Counted from the first letter of the stretch, positions 27,264 to 37,180 are shown. The stretch: 64,000 bases of DNA from Streptomyces hygroscopicus subsp. hygroscopicus (GCF_001553455.1 NZ_BBOX01000173.1:1-64000), one strand, 5' to 3'. A program made the numbers and translations. Notes: generated from the letters alone by a model not told the origin.

Positions 27264-28469
27264 TCAGGTGAGCGCCGGACTTCCCGCCGAGAGCGCCCCG
27301 TCCAGCAGCGTCGAATCGCCCATCTCGCTGAGCACCAGCGCCAGCGCGCCCAGCACTTCGGCCCGGCCGCCCAGCGCCCCGGGCATCACCGACAGCTGAT
27401 GGGCCGCGCTGGGGATCGCGTACCGCGCGACCGACTCCCGGATCGGGCCCAGCACCAGCTCGCCCGCCTCGGCGAGCTGACCGCCCAGCACCATCCGGCT
27501 CGGATTGAGCAGATTGCACAGATTGGCCACCCCGCTGCCGATGTGCCGGCCGACGTCCGCGATCACCCGCCGGCAGCCGGGGTCGCCCTCCCGGGCGAGT
27601 TGCACCATCCGCTCCACGGTGAGGTCCGCGCCATGGCTGGAACGCAGCAGCGGCAGCACATAGCGGGCCGCGGTGAAGGTCTCCAGACAGCCGCGGTTGC
27701 CGCAGCGGCACACCGGGCCCGACTCGTCGAGGGTGATGTGGCCGATCTCGCCCGCCGTACCGCCGGGGCCGCGGTAGATCTTCCCGCTGATCACCAGCCC
27801 CGCGCCGACACCGTCGGCGACCTTGATGTACGCGAGGTCCCCGACCCCGCGCCCGGAGCCCCAGACCAGCTCGCCGAGCGCGCCGAGGTTGGCGTCGTTG
27901 TCCACGTGGACCGGCACTCCGAGCCGCTGGGCCAGGTCGTCGCGCGGATTGGTGCCCGCCCAGCCCGGCAGGATCGCGGTCGAGCCCAGCGTGCCGGTCT
28001 CCACATCGATCGGGGCGGGCACGCCCAGACCGACGCCGACCACCTTGTCCTGGCTGAGGCCGCTGGCCGTGATCAGCCTGCTCACCAGCTGCTCCGCCCG
28101 GTCCAGCCCCTGTGCGGAGGAGGCGTCCACATCCAGCGGCTCGGCCTCCTCGGCCAGCACCTGATGGGCGAGGTTGCCGATGGCGACGCGCAGGTGCGTA
28201 TGGCCGAAGTCCACGCCGACGACGATGCCCGCGTCCCCGCTGAGCGAGACGCTGCGCGCCCGGCGGCCGCCCGCCGAGGTGGGGGTGACCTCGACCGTTC
28301 CGCCGTCCTTGAGCTCACGCACGATGTTGGAGACGGTGGCGGCGGACAGCCCGGTGGACCGGGCGATCTCCGCCTGGGTCAGCGAGCCCGCCATGCGCAC
28401 CGCGCGGACCACCCGCTCGAGATTGGCCCGGTGCAGCGACGACTGCGATCCCGGAGTCTCCACGCCCAT
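27264..28469 (-). CDS. rok7B7: ROK-family transcriptional regulator, Rok7B7 type
   Basis: 401-residue regulator with an N-terminal winged HTH (about 20-85; GSLTQAEIARSTGLSAATVS) and a sugar-kinase-like ROK domain. The ROK domain shows the phosphate-binding VGVDFGHTHLRVAI, the sugar-site region with HVDNDANLGALGE, and the zinc motif CRCGNRGCLE. Its place directly upstream of the xylose-type ABC operon and next to ngcEFG is the S. coelicolor rok7B7 (SCO6008) arrangement. There the protein affects xylose transport genes, carbon catabolite repression and antibiotic production. ATG 28469 follows GGGAG by 3 bases; GTG 28463 is an alternative. Start choice is moderately sure, identity strong. Confidence 0.92.
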   Translation of the reverse strand: MGVETPGSQSSLHRANLERVVRAVRMAGSLTQAEIARSTGLSAATVSNIVRELKDGGTVEVTPTSAGGRRARSVSLSGDAGIVVGVDFGHTHLRVAIGNLAHQVLAEEAEPLDVDASSAQGLDRAEQLVSRLITASGLSQDKVVGVGLGVPAPIDVETGTLGSTAILPGWAGTNPRDDLAQRLGVPVHVDNDANLGALGELVWGSGRGVGDLAYIKVADGVGAGLVISGKIYRGPGGTAGEIGHITLDESGPVCRCGNRGCLETFTAARYVLPLLRSSHGADLTVERMVQLAREGDPGCRRVIADVGRHIGSGVANLCNLLNPSRMVLGGQLAEAGELVLGPIRESVARYAIPSAAHQLSVMPGALGGRAEVLGALALVLSEMGDSTLLDGALSAGSPALT

Positions 28470-28725
28470 CCACTCCCGCCTTCGCGGGCGGCACGACGGC
28501 CGCTCCGCAGGCCGGGCCGCAGCAGTGAGGCCCGGCTGTGTCTCCAACATGTGAACTCTAAGCTGAGCCGCCACGGTTGTTCCACGTCAAGTCCCCGAAC
28601 GCCGCGGAACGGCTCGCACGACCTCCTGATATCCGCGCCCGCTGGTATCACCGGACCGGCCGGTGGTTTCCCCGCCGGCGTACGGCCGGCCCGGCGCGGC
28701 GGAATCCCCGGGGAGCCGGCAAGCG

Positions 28726-28795
28726 GAACGGCCCGGCCCTTTCCCGTCGCACGGAACGGCCCGGTCCTTTCCCGTCGCACGGAAAGGGCCGGGCC
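28726..28795 (-). terminator. Terminator and 28-bp direct repeat after ngcG
   Basis: A 28-bp unit (containing CGGAACGGCCCGG and CTTTCCCGTCGCA) occurs twice in tandem at about 28725-28780. Its second copy forms a hairpin with 28781-28795 (GGAAAGGGCCGGGCC), about 20 bp after the ngcG stop. The rest of the 340-bp gap up to rok7B7 has no gene; it should hold the rok7B7 promoter (TTAGAGT near 28556). Confidence 0.65.
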
Positions 28796-28813
28796 GCGGG
28801 AATGTACGGTGCG

Positions 28814-29758
28814 CTATTTGAGCGCGCCCGCGGTCAGACCCGCCTGGACCTGCCGCTGGAAGAGGATGTAGACGGCGAGCACCGGAAGCATCGCCAGTAC
28901 CAGACCGGCGAAAAGCGCCGACCAGTCGCCCTTGTACTGCTGGCTGGCCGCGAGCTGTACCAGCCCCTGGGTGAGCACACGCTTGTCCTCATCCGTATTG
29001 AGGACCGTGGGCAGCATGTACTGATTCCACTGGCCGAGGAAGTTGAAGATCCCGACGCTGATCAGTCCGGGCTTCGCCATCGGCAGCATGACCTGGAAGA
29101 ACGTACGGGTGTGGGACGCCCCGTCGATCAGGGCCGCCTCCGCCACCGAGGACGGCAGGGTCTTGAAGAAGGAGGTGAGGAAGAAGACCGTGAACGGCAG
29201 CGAATAAGCGATATAGACCAGAATGAGCCCATGGAAGGTGTTGAGCAGGCTCATGTTCTTCATCACGAAGAACAGCGGCACCAGCGCCAGGATGATCGGA
29301 AAACTCATCCCGCCGACGAACATGAAATAGATGAATCGCTTTCCCGGGAATTCGAACCGGGCCAGGACGTATGCCGCCATCGAGCCCAGCAGCATCGTGC
29401 CGAGCAGGGAGCAGCCGACCACCAGGATCGTATTGAGGAAGAAGTCGCCGATGTTCGACTTGCTCCAGGCCCGCGACCAGTTGTCGAAGTGCAGGGCGGA
29501 GGGCAGCCCCCAGGGCGAGGTGAAGATCTGCTTGTCGGTCTTGAGGGAGCTCATCACCGCCCACAGCAGCGGCAGCGTGACGAGCAGCCCCCAGATCACC
29601 AGGATGCCGTGCGAGAAGACGTTGAGGACCCTGCCCTCACTGCCGATCCGGCCCTCGGGGGTGAAGCCCGGCGGCAGCTTGCGGACCGGCCCGGTGGGCG
29701 GCGCCGCGTCCTCCGTGGTGACGCCCGGGAGCTCCGAGGGCTGCGCATGCGAGGTCAC
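28814..29758 (-). CDS. ngcG: ABC transporter permease NgcG-like
   Basis: 314-residue inner-membrane permease of the MalG class, with six helices after a 45-residue cytoplasmic tail. The ATPase-coupling EAA loop reads EAALIDGASHTRTFF followed by LPMAKPGL. With NgcF it forms the channel of the N-acetylglucosamine/chitobiose importer; the ATPase is elsewhere (in Streptomyces usually the shared MsiK). GTG 29758 is preceded by TGGGGGT 6 bases upstream. It is the third gene of ngcEFG, 61 bp after ngcF. The name rests on orthology with the S. coelicolor cluster next to rok7B7. Confidence 0.88.
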   Translation of the reverse strand: MTSHAQPSELPGVTTEDAAPPTGPVRKLPPGFTPEGRIGSEGRVLNVFSHGILVIWGLLVTLPLLWAVMSSLKTDKQIFTSPWGLPSALHFDNWSRAWSKSNIGDFFLNTILVVGCSLLGTMLLGSMAAYVLARFEFPGKRFIYFMFVGGMSFPIILALVPLFFVMKNMSLLNTFHGLILVYIAYSLPFTVFFLTSFFKTLPSSVAEAALIDGASHTRTFFQVMLPMAKPGLISVGIFNFLGQWNQYMLPTVLNTDEDKRVLTQGLVQLAASQQYKGDWSALFAGLVLAMLPVLAVYILFQRQVQAGLTAGALK

Positions 29759-29819
29759 TGTGATACCCCCAGGTCGGCGGACGGGTGGCGGTGGGCGGGT
29801 GCGGTCGGTGTGAGCGGCA

Positions 29820-30737
29820 TCAGTACTCCAGCCGTTCGCGCCGGCCGAGCCTGGTCACCACGACCGCGAAGATCAGGGTGACGATGAGCATCGCGACGCC
29901 GATCGTGGTGGCCCGTCCGGCCTGTCCGTCGTGGAAGGTCTTGGTGTAGACGTAGTAGCCCATGACCTGGGTGGAGTCGGCGGGACCGCCCGGCCCCACG
30001 GTCATGATCTGCACCACGGCGAACGCGTCGAGCGCGATGATGCCCATGTAGATCCAGCCGGTCTGGACCGTGTCCCACAGCAGCGGCAGGGTGATCTGGA
30101 AGAAGGTCTTGATCCGGTTGGCCCCGTCGAGCAGCGCCGCCTCGTAGAAGTCCTTGGGGATCGAGCTCATCCCGGCGGAGAAGAGCACGACGTAGAAGCC
30201 GACGTTGCTCCAGACCATGACCGCCATCAGGCACCACAGCGCGAGCTTGGGATCGGCCAGCCACTCCTGCTGGAGCGAATCCAGGCCGACTCCGTCGAGG
30301 AAAGAGTTGATCGCGCCGTTGCGCGGGTTGTAGGTGAACTGGAACAGCAGCGCGACGATCGCGATCGACAGCACCTGCGGAAAGAAATAGATCACCTTGT
30401 ACAGGCCCGACCCGCGCACTCCGGAGATCGCCGCGTTCTTCCTGCCCCGGCCGCCCACATTCAGCATGAAGGCGAAGAAGAGCCCGAGGCCGAGCGTCAC
30501 CAGCGGCACGACCAGCAGCAGCAGGACATTGTGTCCGACCGCTTTCCAGAAGAGGTCGTCATGCAGCAGCCAGTCGTAGTTCTTGAACCCGACCATCGAG
30601 AAGTCGGAGCTCAGACCGGTCCAGTCCGTGAAGGAGTAGTAGATGGCCTGGACGAACGGTGAGATCACGAAGACCGCGTAAAGGATCACCGGCAGGGCCA
30701 GGAACCCCGCGATGAACCGGTACTTCCCATGCTGCAT
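29820..30737 (-). CDS. ngcF: ABC transporter permease NgcF-like
   Basis: 305-residue permease of the MalF class and partner of NgcG. Six hydrophobic segments are visible, starting with FIAGFLALPVILYAVFVI. The EAA coupling loop is EAALLDGANRIKTFFQ then LPLLWDTV. ATG at 30737 (MQHGKYRF) was chosen because GAGG lies 9 bases upstream and the longer frame adds only Ser/Arg-rich residues that approach the ngcE stop. Second gene of the operon, 58 bp after ngcE. Confidence 0.9.
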   Translation of the reverse strand: MQHGKYRFIAGFLALPVILYAVFVISPFVQAIYYSFTDWTGLSSDFSMVGFKNYDWLLHDDLFWKAVGHNVLLLLVVPLVTLGLGLFFAFMLNVGGRGRKNAAISGVRGSGLYKVIYFFPQVLSIAIVALLFQFTYNPRNGAINSFLDGVGLDSLQQEWLADPKLALWCLMAVMVWSNVGFYVVLFSAGMSSIPKDFYEAALLDGANRIKTFFQITLPLLWDTVQTGWIYMGIIALDAFAVVQIMTVGPGGPADSTQVMGYYVYTKTFHDGQAGRATTIGVAMLIVTLIFAVVVTRLGRRERLEY

Positions 30738-30795
30738 TGCTACCGACCTCGGCCTTCCCCTGCGGATACTGCCGCCGGCGACGCGTGGCGCCTCA

Positions 30796-32232
30796 TCAGA
30801 CGTGCTTGTACTTCTTGACGGCGTCGTCCTTGGCCGTGTCATCGGCGAACTTCTGACACTTCTTGACCGTCTCGGCAGGGGTCATCCGGCCCGCCATCAT
30901 CTCGCCGAGCGCGCCGACGCCGATCTGCTGCTTCTGCAGCGTCACGTACCAGTCCTGGAGCCTGGGGTTGACCACGTTCTTGCCCGCCTTGGTCAGCGCC
31001 TGCTGCGCGGACGCCAGGCCCGGCGGCAGGTCGAGGCCGTCGGTGCCGCCGTTGAGGGAGGAGAGCGAGGAGACCTGCTTGATGAAGTTCTTGGTGGACT
31101 TCTCCCCGAGCATGATCCGCAGCAGCTCCATGCCGCCCTCGGGGTTCTTGGCCGCCTTCGGGACGATGAAGGGCTCACCGCCGGAGGCCCACAGGGTGCC
31201 GAACGGCATCTTGTCGCTCTTGTCAAGGCCGGAGGGGGCGCTCACCGCCATCTGGAAGTCGTCCGGCGTGGTCTTCTTCGCCTCGTTCTCCACCCAGGAG
31301 CCGTTGGGGATGAACAGCGCCTTGCCCTGGTTCCACGCGGTCTGGGACTCGATGTGGGTGAGGCCCGGGGTGCCCTTGAGGATGTAGCCCTTCCTGTAGA
31401 GCTCGTAGTACGCCTCGAAGGCGGCCTTGACGGCCGGGTGCTTCCAGGCGTTCGGCTCCAGGTTGTCGATCGCGTCCAGGACCTCCCGGCCACCGATCTT
31501 GGCGATGAAGGGGTAGAGGCTGAACGGCAGGTAGTACGGGAACTTGCCGGGGTAGGTCCAGCCCGCGATCCCCTTCTTCTTCGCCTTCTCGCAGACCTTG
31601 AGCATGTCGTCCCAGGTCTCGGGGTACTCCACGTCCAGCTTGGCGAGGTTGGTCTTGGAGTACCAGACGCCGTAGACGGTGTAGGCGTAGTAGAGGATCC
31701 ACACCGGCTTGCCGTCGAACTGGCCCATCTCCACGACGCCGGGGCGCAGGGTCTCGCGCACCGTCTTGTTCGGGTCGTCGAGGGAGGGGGCGTCCAGCAG
31801 CGGGGTGAGGTCGGTCAGCTGGTTCTTGCCGACCAGGGTGCCCATGTCCATCTGCTCGGCGCCGGAGTTGTCGACGAGGTCGGGCGGGGTGCCGCCGTTG
31901 AAGCGCGGCTGGAGCACGGTCTGGATCTTCTGGGTGGCGGCGTGCTTGACCTTGCCCTTGGTCTTCGGGAAGGCCGCGGCGTACTCCGCCTCGGCGTCCT
32001 TGGCGTACTGCTGACCGAAGCCGCCGTCGAAGATGACGACGTCGAGCGCGGCGCTCTCATTGACGGCGAGGGGGTTCTTGGCGCTCTTCTTGCCCTTGTC
32101 GACCTTCTTGGTGTCGTCGTCACCGCCACTGGCGCAGGCGGACAGCACACTCATCGCCGGCACGGTGATCAGTCCGAGCGCCGCCGAGCGCTTGATCAGG
32201 TCGCGGCGCCCGACATCTGAAGTGAATCCCAT
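30796..32232 (-). CDS. ngcE: Sugar-binding lipoprotein NgcE-like, Tat-type signal
   Basis: 478-residue extracytoplasmic binding protein of the ABC family that captures N-acetylglucosamine and chitobiose in Streptomyces. The N-terminus combines a twin-arginine motif (GRRDLIKR, Arg9-Arg10) with a lipobox LSAC (Cys33), so export as a folded lipoprotein by Tat is likely. The mature part has the family's bilobal pattern, with ALFIPNGSWVENE and GGEPFIVPKAAKNPE near the hinge. ATG 32232 follows GAGGA by 8 bases. First gene of ngcEFG, which lacks its own ATPase. No DasR-type site was noticed upstream, but I could not scan for one systematically. Confidence 0.9.
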   Translation of the reverse strand: MGFTSDVGRRDLIKRSAALGLITVPAMSVLSACASGGDDDTKKVDKGKKSAKNPLAVNESAALDVVIFDGGFGQQYAKDAEAEYAAAFPKTKGKVKHAATQKIQTVLQPRFNGGTPPDLVDNSGAEQMDMGTLVGKNQLTDLTPLLDAPSLDDPNKTVRETLRPGVVEMGQFDGKPVWILYYAYTVYGVWYSKTNLAKLDVEYPETWDDMLKVCEKAKKKGIAGWTYPGKFPYYLPFSLYPFIAKIGGREVLDAIDNLEPNAWKHPAVKAAFEAYYELYRKGYILKGTPGLTHIESQTAWNQGKALFIPNGSWVENEAKKTTPDDFQMAVSAPSGLDKSDKMPFGTLWASGGEPFIVPKAAKNPEGGMELLRIMLGEKSTKNFIKQVSSLSSLNGGTDGLDLPPGLASAQQALTKAGKNVVNPRLQDWYVTLQKQQIGVGALGEMMAGRMTPAETVKKCQKFADDTAKDDAVKKYKHV

Positions 32233-32573
32233 GCTCAAGTCCTCGCCTTCGTCAGGACTCAGGCGGTGTAACGGTCTCCCGTACATACTCGCCTCCGGCG
32301 AGGGGCCCCGACACCGCGGGTCAGTTGAAGCGTCAAGCGGAGTATTGCTGGGTGTGCGCCGGGGAGTCGGGAGGACCCGCCGAGGCCCTCCGATATGGGC
32401 CGCAGTGCGGCCTTCCCCCTGGGGCGACAGGTATAGTCCACTCGGCCTCATATGGGCAAGATCGAAAGGTCTTCGGGTTTCAGTCTTTCCCGAGTTGAGA
32501 CCTGTCCGACATACCGTGGGGGAGACAGTCCGTGCGGCACGCCGCCGTGCGCGCTCCCCGAAAGGCGGTCCCC
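32233..32573. other. Intergenic region between ngcE and lipoprotein gene
   Basis: 341 bp between divergent genes. On the minus strand CTTGACGCTTC near 32330 could be a -35 region for ngcE. On the plus strand TATAGT at 32432-32437 could be a -10 for the lipoprotein gene. No coding sequence is seen. Confidence 0.5.
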
Positions 32574-33095
32574 GTGTCCCGGAAGCAGCTCACCCTTGCC
32601 ACCAGCGTTGTCGTGACCGCGACACTCGCGCTCACCGCGGGGTGCGGCTCCGGCTCGGGGGGCTCGTCCGCCGGGGACGGCAAGGGCGGCGCGGCGATAG
32701 GGAAGGGCATGGCCCAACTGCCCGTGGAGCCCACCCAGGCGCCGACCGAGGACCCCACCGACAATCCGTATGACGACCCGTCGGACTCCCCCAGCGGCGG
32801 CTCCGGACTGGTCACCCCGGACGCCAAGATGGGCACCTGCGGATGGGGTTCGGACGGCAAGCCCTACGCCAACGTGAAGATCAGCAACTCCGGCTCCGAC
32901 ACCGCCTACTACTCGCTGCTGGTCGGCTTCGTCGACAGCTCGGAGGGGGTCGTGACCACCGGCGTGGAGTCCGACGCGCCCGTGGCGGGCGGCGCCGACA
33001 AGACCATCAAGGTCACCGGGCTGAAGGCGGACAGCTCGCACACCGCCAAGAAGTGCCGGCTGTCGCTCGCCACCAAATCCGACAACGCGGGCTGA
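32574..33095 (+). CDS. Small lipoprotein of unknown function
   Basis: 173-residue predicted lipoprotein. The signal peptide runs VSRKQLTLATSVVV and ends in the lipobox LTAGC (Cys24). A Gly/Ser linker and a Pro/Asp/Thr-rich spacer (EPTQAPTEDPTDNPYDD) follow. A compact C-terminal domain of about 85 residues comes last, with two cysteines (MGTCGWGSDG and KKCRLSLA) that could pair, and immunoglobulin-like strand spacing. GTG 32574 is preferred to GTG 32532 because it starts the signal peptide directly and AAAGGCGG lies upstream. Function unknown; a cell-surface role is all the sequence supports. Confidence 0.82.
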   Translation: MSRKQLTLATSVVVTATLALTAGCGSGSGGSSAGDGKGGAAIGKGMAQLPVEPTQAPTEDPTDNPYDDPSDSPSGGSGLVTPDAKMGTCGWGSDGKPYANVKISNSGSDTAYYSLLVGFVDSSEGVVTTGVESDAPVAGGADKTIKVTGLKADSSHTAKKCRLSLATKSDNAG

Positions 33096-33146
33096 CGGCC
33101 TCCCTGACACCCCCTCAAGGGCGCGGTGCGGACGCCCCTGTGGAGC

Positions 33147-33177
33147 CGGGCCGTACCACCGGGCGTGGTACGGCCCG
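33147..33177 (+). terminator. Hairpin terminator after lipoprotein gene
   Basis: CGGGCCGTACCAC (33147-33159) pairs perfectly with 33165-33177 around a 5-base loop, 51 bp after the stop. Confidence 0.75.
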
Positions 33178-33275
33178 CGTCCTGCCGTCCGGCGGACGGA
33201 CCCGTACCGGCGTGCGTCCGCATCCTTGACACCACCCTCCCCCTGCCGCCCTACTTATCTCTGCCCGACCCAGTG

Positions 33276-33287
33276 GACAACGTTGTC
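33276..33287. promoter_or_regulatory. Palindromic operator upstream of first GH92 gene
   Basis: GACAACGTTGTC is a perfect 12-bp palindrome 21 bp before the GH92 start and about 20 bp after a TACTTATCT patch that could be the -10. It matches the site upstream of the second GH92 gene at 11 of 12 positions. The form is like LacI-family operators. Confidence 0.6.
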
Positions 33288-33308
33288 AGCTCGTCTGAGA
33301 GGCTGCGT

Positions 33309-36300
33309 ATGCGACAGAGACGACCCCAGAGACGATGGCGTGGGATCGGACGGCCGGCCGCCCTGGTGGCGGCCGTCGTGCTGGCGGTGACGGCCCAGGG
33401 CGGCGCGGTCGCCGCCCCCGCCCGGCCGTCCGCGCCCCACGCCGACCGCACGTTCGCCTCCTCCTTCGAACCGGGCGATCCCCAGCCCGACTGGCGCAAC
33501 ACCGTCGAGACCGGGCCCGACGGCGAGAAGAAGGCGTCCGGGGTGGACGGGGGCTACTCGGCCGGCATCCCCGGCAATGTCACCGACAAGGTCACCGAGG
33601 TCCGGGCCAGCGGGGAGAACGCCTCGGCCGGGGAGATCAAGGAGAACCTGGTCGACGGCGAGGTCACCAGCAAGTGGCTGACCTTCGACACCACCGCCTG
33701 GCTCGAGTTCGACCTGAGCGAGCCGGTCGAGGCCGTCCGCTACGCCCTCACCTCCGCCAATGACGCCCCCGGCCGGGACCCGAAGGACTGGACCCTCAAG
33801 GGCTCCGCGAACGGCTCCGACTGGACGACGCTGGATTCCCGTGCGGACCAGAAGTTCTCCTCGCGCCAGCAGACGCGGGAGTTCACCTTCGACAACGGCA
33901 CGGCCTACCGGCACTTCCGGCTGGAGATCACCCGCAACGCCGGGGACGACCTCCTCCAGCTCGCCGAGGTGCAGTTCGCGGACGGCGACACCAGTCCGCC
34001 CGCCCCCTCCGACATGCGCACCCAGATAGACCGCGGCCCGGCCGGCTCCCCCACCGCCAAGGCAGGCGCGGGCTTCACCGGCACCCACGCCCTGGCGTAC
34101 GCGGGCACCCACAAGGCGGACGCCCGGGCGTACTCGTACAACAAGGTCTTCGACGTCAACACGGCCGTCACCCGGGACACCGTGCTGTCCTACCGGATCT
34201 TCCCGTCGATGCCCGAGACCGATCTGGACTACCCGGCCACCCACGTCTCCGTGGATCTGGCCTTCACCGACGGCACCTACCTCAGCGAGCTGCCGGGCGC
34301 GGTCGACCAGCAGGGCGCCCGGATGACCCCGCAGGGCCAGGCCGCCGCCAAGACGCTCTACGTCAACCAGTGGAACGACAAGGCGTCGCGGATCGGGGCG
34401 GTCGCCGCGGGCAAGACGGTCGACCGGATACTCGTGGCCTACGACTCCCCCAAGGGCCCGGCGCAGTTCCGCGGCTGGGTGGACGACGTCTCGATCGCTC
34501 CCAAGGCCCCCGAGAAGCCGCTGGGGCACCTGTCGGACTACGCCCTGACCACCCGCGGCACCAACTCCAGCGGCAGCTTCTCGCGCGGCAACACCTTCCC
34601 GGCCACCGCCGTCCCGGGCGGCTTCAACTTCTGGACGCCGGTGACCAACGCGGGCTCCACCGACTGGCTCTACCAGTACGCCCGCGCCAACAACGCCGAC
34701 AACCTCCCCACCATCCAGGCGTTCAGCGCCAGCCACGAGCCCAGCCCCTGGATGGGCGACCGGCAGACCTTCCAGGTGATGCCGTCCGCCGCGGCCGGTA
34801 CCCCGGACGCCTCGCGGACCGCCCGCGCCCTCCCCTTCCGCCATGAGAAGGAGACCGCCCGGCCCTACTACTACGGGGTGACCTTCGAGAACGGCCTCAC
34901 GGCTGAGATGGCGCCCACCGATCACGCCGCGGCCATGCGGTTCACCTATCCGGGCAAGGACGCGAGCGTCCTCTTCGACAACGTGAACGGCGACGGCGGG
35001 CTGACCCTCGACGCCGAGCACGGTGTGGTCTCCGGCTACTCCGACGTCAAGAGCGGACTGTCCATCGGCGCCACCCGGATGTTCGTCTACGGGGTCTTCG
35101 ACGCCCCGGTGAGCGCGAGCGGCAGGCTGGAGGGCGGCGGCGGCAAGGACGTCACCGGCTACTTCCGCTTCGCGCCGGGCAAGGACCGCACGGTCACCCT
35201 GCGACTGGCCACCTCCCTCATCGGGGTCGACCAGGCGAAGGCCAACCTCGACCGGGAGCTGCCCGCGTCGAGGTCGTTCGGGCAGGTGAAGCGGGCCGCA
35301 CAGGCCGAGTGGGACGACATCCTGGGCCGCGTCGAGGTCGAGGGCGCGGACCACGACCAGCTCACCACGCTGTACTCCAGCCTCTACCGGCTGTACCTCT
35401 ATCCCAACTCCGCCTACGAGAACACCGGGACGGCGTCGAAGCCGCGGTACCAGTACGCGAGCGCCTTCTCGCCGGCCGCCGGGAAGAACACCCCGACCCG
35501 CACCGGCGCAAAGATCGTCGACGGGAAGGTGTACGTCAACAACGGCTTCTGGGACACCTACCGCACCACCTGGCCGGCCTACTCCCTGCTGACCCCCAAG
35601 CGGGCCGGCGCGATGGTCGACGGCTTCGTCCAGCAGTACAAGGACGGCGGCTGGATCTCCCGCTGGTCCTCACCGGGCTACGCCGATCTGATGACCGGCA
35701 CCAGCTCGGACGTGGCGTTCGCCGACGCGTATGTGAAGGGCGTGCGGTTCGACGCCGAGGCCGCGTACGAGGCGGCGCTGAAGAACGCCACCGCCGTGCC
35801 GCCCTCGTCGGGCGTCGGCCGCAAGGGCATGTCCACCTCACCCTTCCTCGGCTACACCAGCACCGAGACCCATGAGGGGCTGTCCTGGGCGCTGGAGGGC
35901 TACCTCAACGACTTCGGCATCGCGAAGATGGGCGAGGCGCTCTACGCGAAGACGAAGAAGGCCCGCTACAAGGAGGAGTCCGAGTACTTCCTGCACCGCG
36001 CCCAGGGCTACGTCTCGCTCTTCGACGACAAGGCGGGCTTCTTCCAGGGCAAGGACGCGGCAGGAAAGTGGCGCGTCGACTCCGACACGTACGACCCCCG
36101 GATCTGGGGCTACGACTACACCGAGACCAACGGCTGGGGCTACGCCTTCACCGCGCCCCAGGACAGCCGGGGCCTGGCCAACCTCTACGGCGGCCGGGCG
36201 GGTCTGGCCAAGAAGCTGGACACCTACTTCTCCACCCCGGAGACCGCCTCCCCCGAGTTCGTCGGATCCTACGGCGGCGTCATCCACGAGATGACCGAGG

Positions 36301-37163
36301 CGCGGGACGTCCGCATGGGCATGTACGGACACAGCAACCAGGTCGCCCACCACGTGGCGTACATGTACGACGCGGCGGGCCAGCCGTGGAAGACCCAGGA
36401 GAAGGTGCGCGAGGTGCTCTCCCGCCTCTACACCGGCAGCGAGATCGGCCAGGGCTACCACGGCGACGAGGACAACGGCGAGCAGTCCGCCTGGTACCTC
36501 TTCAGCTCGCTCGGCTTCTACCCGCTGGTGATGGGCGGTTCGGAGTACGCGGTCGGCTCGCCGCAGTTCACCAAGGCCACGGTGCACCTGGAGAACGGCC
36601 GCGACCTCGTCATCAAGGCGCCCCGCAACAGCCGGACCAACGTCTACGTCCAGGGCCTGAAGGTGAACGGCAAGGCGTGGAACTCCACCGCCCTGCCGCA
36701 CAAGCTCCTCGCCCGGGGCGGCACGCTGGAGTTCGCGATGGGTGCCAAGCCGTCGAAGTGGGGCACGGGGAAGAACGCCGCGCCGTCCTCCATCACCCGG
36801 GACGACAAGGTGCCGGCGCCGCGCCACGATCTGACGGTGCCGAGCGGCGGCACGGCGCTGCTGGACAACACCTCCGGGACCGAGGCGACGTTCGAGTCGG
36901 TGGACCTGCCGGTCACCAAGGCGGGCCGCGCGGTCCAGTACACCCTGACCTCGTCGGACCGGAGCAAGGCGCCGACCGGGTGGGTGCTCCAGGGCTCGCG
37001 GGACGGCGAGAGCTGGAAGGACCTGGACCGGAGGTCGGGCGAGTCCTTCACATGGGACAGACAGACCCGGGTCTTCTCGGTGCACACGCCCGGTACGTAC
37101 GAGCACTACCGGCTGGTGGCGGACGGCAAGGCGACGCTGGCGGAGGTGGAGCTGCTGAGCTGA
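33309..37163 (+). CDS. Secreted GH92 alpha-mannosidase with two CBM32-like domains
   Basis: 1284-residue secreted enzyme of glycoside hydrolase family 92, calcium-dependent exo-alpha-mannosidases that strip mannose from yeast mannan and N-glycans. An Arg-rich start and hydrophobic core ending near AAPA (about residue 36) form the signal peptide. A discoidin-like (F5/8 type C, CBM32) domain follows at about 98-224. The GH92 catalytic region spans about 450-1140, with GFWDTYRTTWP, HEGLSWALEGYLNDFG, GHSNQVAHH and the catalytic-base motif GDEDNGEQSAW at about 1053. A second CBM32-like domain ends the protein (about 1175-1284). ATG 33309 follows GAGAGG; earlier in-frame codons give no signal peptide. 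A terminator follows. Confidence 0.93.
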   Translation: MRQRRPQRRWRGIGRPAALVAAVVLAVTAQGGAVAAPARPSAPHADRTFASSFEPGDPQPDWRNTVETGPDGEKKASGVDGGYSAGIPGNVTDKVTEVRASGENASAGEIKENLVDGEVTSKWLTFDTTAWLEFDLSEPVEAVRYALTSANDAPGRDPKDWTLKGSANGSDWTTLDSRADQKFSSRQQTREFTFDNGTAYRHFRLEITRNAGDDLLQLAEVQFADGDTSPPAPSDMRTQIDRGPAGSPTAKAGAGFTGTHALAYAGTHKADARAYSYNKVFDVNTAVTRDTVLSYRIFPSMPETDLDYPATHVSVDLAFTDGTYLSELPGAVDQQGARMTPQGQAAAKTLYVNQWNDKASRIGAVAAGKTVDRILVAYDSPKGPAQFRGWVDDVSIAPKAPEKPLGHLSDYALTTRGTNSSGSFSRGNTFPATAVPGGFNFWTPVTNAGSTDWLYQYARANNADNLPTIQAFSASHEPSPWMGDRQTFQVMPSAAAGTPDASRTARALPFRHEKETARPYYYGVTFENGLTAEMAPTDHAAAMRFTYPGKDASVLFDNVNGDGGLTLDAEHGVVSGYSDVKSGLSIGATRMFVYGVFDAPVSASGRLEGGGGKDVTGYFRFAPGKDRTVTLRLATSLIGVDQAKANLDRELPASRSFGQVKRAAQAEWDDILGRVEVEGADHDQLTTLYSSLYRLYLYPNSAYENTGTASKPRYQYASAFSPAAGKNTPTRTGAKIVDGKVYVNNGFWDTYRTTWPAYSLLTPKRAGAMVDGFVQQYKDGGWISRWSSPGYADLMTGTSSDVAFADAYVKGVRFDAEAAYEAALKNATAVPPSSGVGRKGMSTSPFLGYTSTETHEGLSWALEGYLNDFGIAKMGEALYAKTKKARYKEESEYFLHRAQGYVSLFDDKAGFFQGKDAAGKWRVDSDTYDPRIWGYDYTETNGWGYAFTAPQDSRGLANLYGGRAGLAKKLDTYFSTPETASPEFVGSYGGVIHEMTEARDVRMGMYGHSNQVAHHVAYMYDAAGQPWKTQEKVREVLSRLYTGSEIGQGYHGDEDNGEQSAWYLFSSLGFYPLVMGGSEYAVGSPQFTKATVHLENGRDLVIKAPRNSRTNVYVQGLKVNGKAWNSTALPHKLLARGGTLEFAMGAKPSKWGTGKNAAPSSITRDDKVPAPRHDLTVPSGGTALLDNTSGTEATFESVDLPVTKAGRAVQYTLTSSDRSKAPTGWVLQGSRDGESWKDLDRRSGESFTWDRQTRVFSVHTPGTYEHYRLVADGKATLAEVELLS

Positions 37164-37180
37164 GCCATGCGGTAAGGGTG

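Noticed and set aside
28379..28780. 133-codon minus-strand frame between ngcG and rok7B7
   Set aside because: Reads through the direct repeats and the rok7B7 start in the wrong frame; no ribosome site.
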